From Membranipora membranacea (Eukaryota; Bryozoa; Gymnolaemata; Cheilostomatida; Membraniporidae), in assembly GCA_914767715.1 (NCBI GenBank), contig OU612067.1, positions 3,098,001 through 3,162,000 on the forward strand: 64,000 nt of DNA, written 5' to 3'. Positions 63,679-64,000 of the stretch are shown in pieces. The translations under genes and the position numbers were made by a program. The notes below the pieces were generated by a model. That model was not told the origin of the DNA. It was given only the letters and a program-made list of their open reading frames with translations, and ran no database searches. Each line of letters starts with the position of its first letter. Position 1 is the stretch's first letter.

Positions 63679-64000
63679 GTTGATTATTTTTCGGGTCTGA
63701 ATCACACACTCAGATAAAGAAAAAAAACTGTCAATAACATAATTCCCCGGAGCTAATAATTCAATTACTGCAGAATTAGTAATAAGGTTCTAATTTGCTA
63801 GTCTCACGATTACACTGAACGTAATGCACCTGTAACAGCACTCATTGAGAAAGGGTGCAATTTTTAACTGCTGATAGTACCCCCTCAATGAACTAACATA
63901 AGTAGCATCAATCAGGGTGAGAGAGAGTAGCATACAGAGAATTTAATATAACTTCTTTTGTTAACTTTCATAGACTGTTTCAAGTTGTCCTCCCTCTTAA

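Noticed and set aside
1-64000. CRISPR array, bacterial operons or ribosomal RNA genes
   Set aside because: No direct-repeat/spacer pattern of the right size, and every recognised gene is a spliced animal nuclear gene.

Overview
The window is nuclear DNA from an intron-rich, AT-rich animal genome. Evidence: split genes with short GT-AG introns, LINE reverse-transcriptase remnants, tRNA-derived SINEs and foldback elements, together with the DNA-replication factor Treslin/TICRR, mismatch-repair MLH1 and complex I NDUFS4. An early-branching invertebrate (for example a sponge) would fit the compact introns and the cAMP-receptor-like GPCR, but that is inference. All exon chains below were built by hand from splice sites, phase and homology remembered from the families; no transcript or database was available.

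Layout. 1-1880: diverged tandem repeat. 1956-14681 (-): Treslin/TICRR, 17 coding exons. 3034-5772 (+): a complete five-exon CHST15-like sulfotransferase nested in the last Treslin intron on the other strand. 14.7-20.5 kb: gene-poor, with a SINE and a LINE fragment. 20571-21298 (+): a two-exon 75-residue protein. 22724-33594 (-): MLH1, 17 coding exons, with a LINE fragment in one intron. 35752-37760 (+): NDUFS4, head-to-head with MLH1 across a LINE fragment. 39342-46415 (-): an 11-exon seven-helix receptor of the cAMP-receptor-like type, possibly with two upstream leader exons back to about 50.9 kb that create an overlapping uORF. 46.4-56.3 kb: non-coding, with foldback elements, a 10-bp minisatellite, a Tc1/mariner/pogo-like element and SINEs. 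56340-62978 (+): five-exon gene for a roughly 996-residue protein I do not recognise. 62994-63678: a long foldback element with two opposed tRNA-like promoters, directly after that gene's stop codon.

The genes do not form one pathway. Treslin (origin firing) and MLH1 (mismatch repair) are both DNA-maintenance genes, NDUFS4 is a mitochondrial complex I subunit, the sulfotransferase acts in the Golgi, and the receptor is at the cell surface. The strongest observations are the nested gene, the conserved CDK-type sites in a short Treslin, the predicted uORF of the receptor, the orphan protein and several large palindromes.
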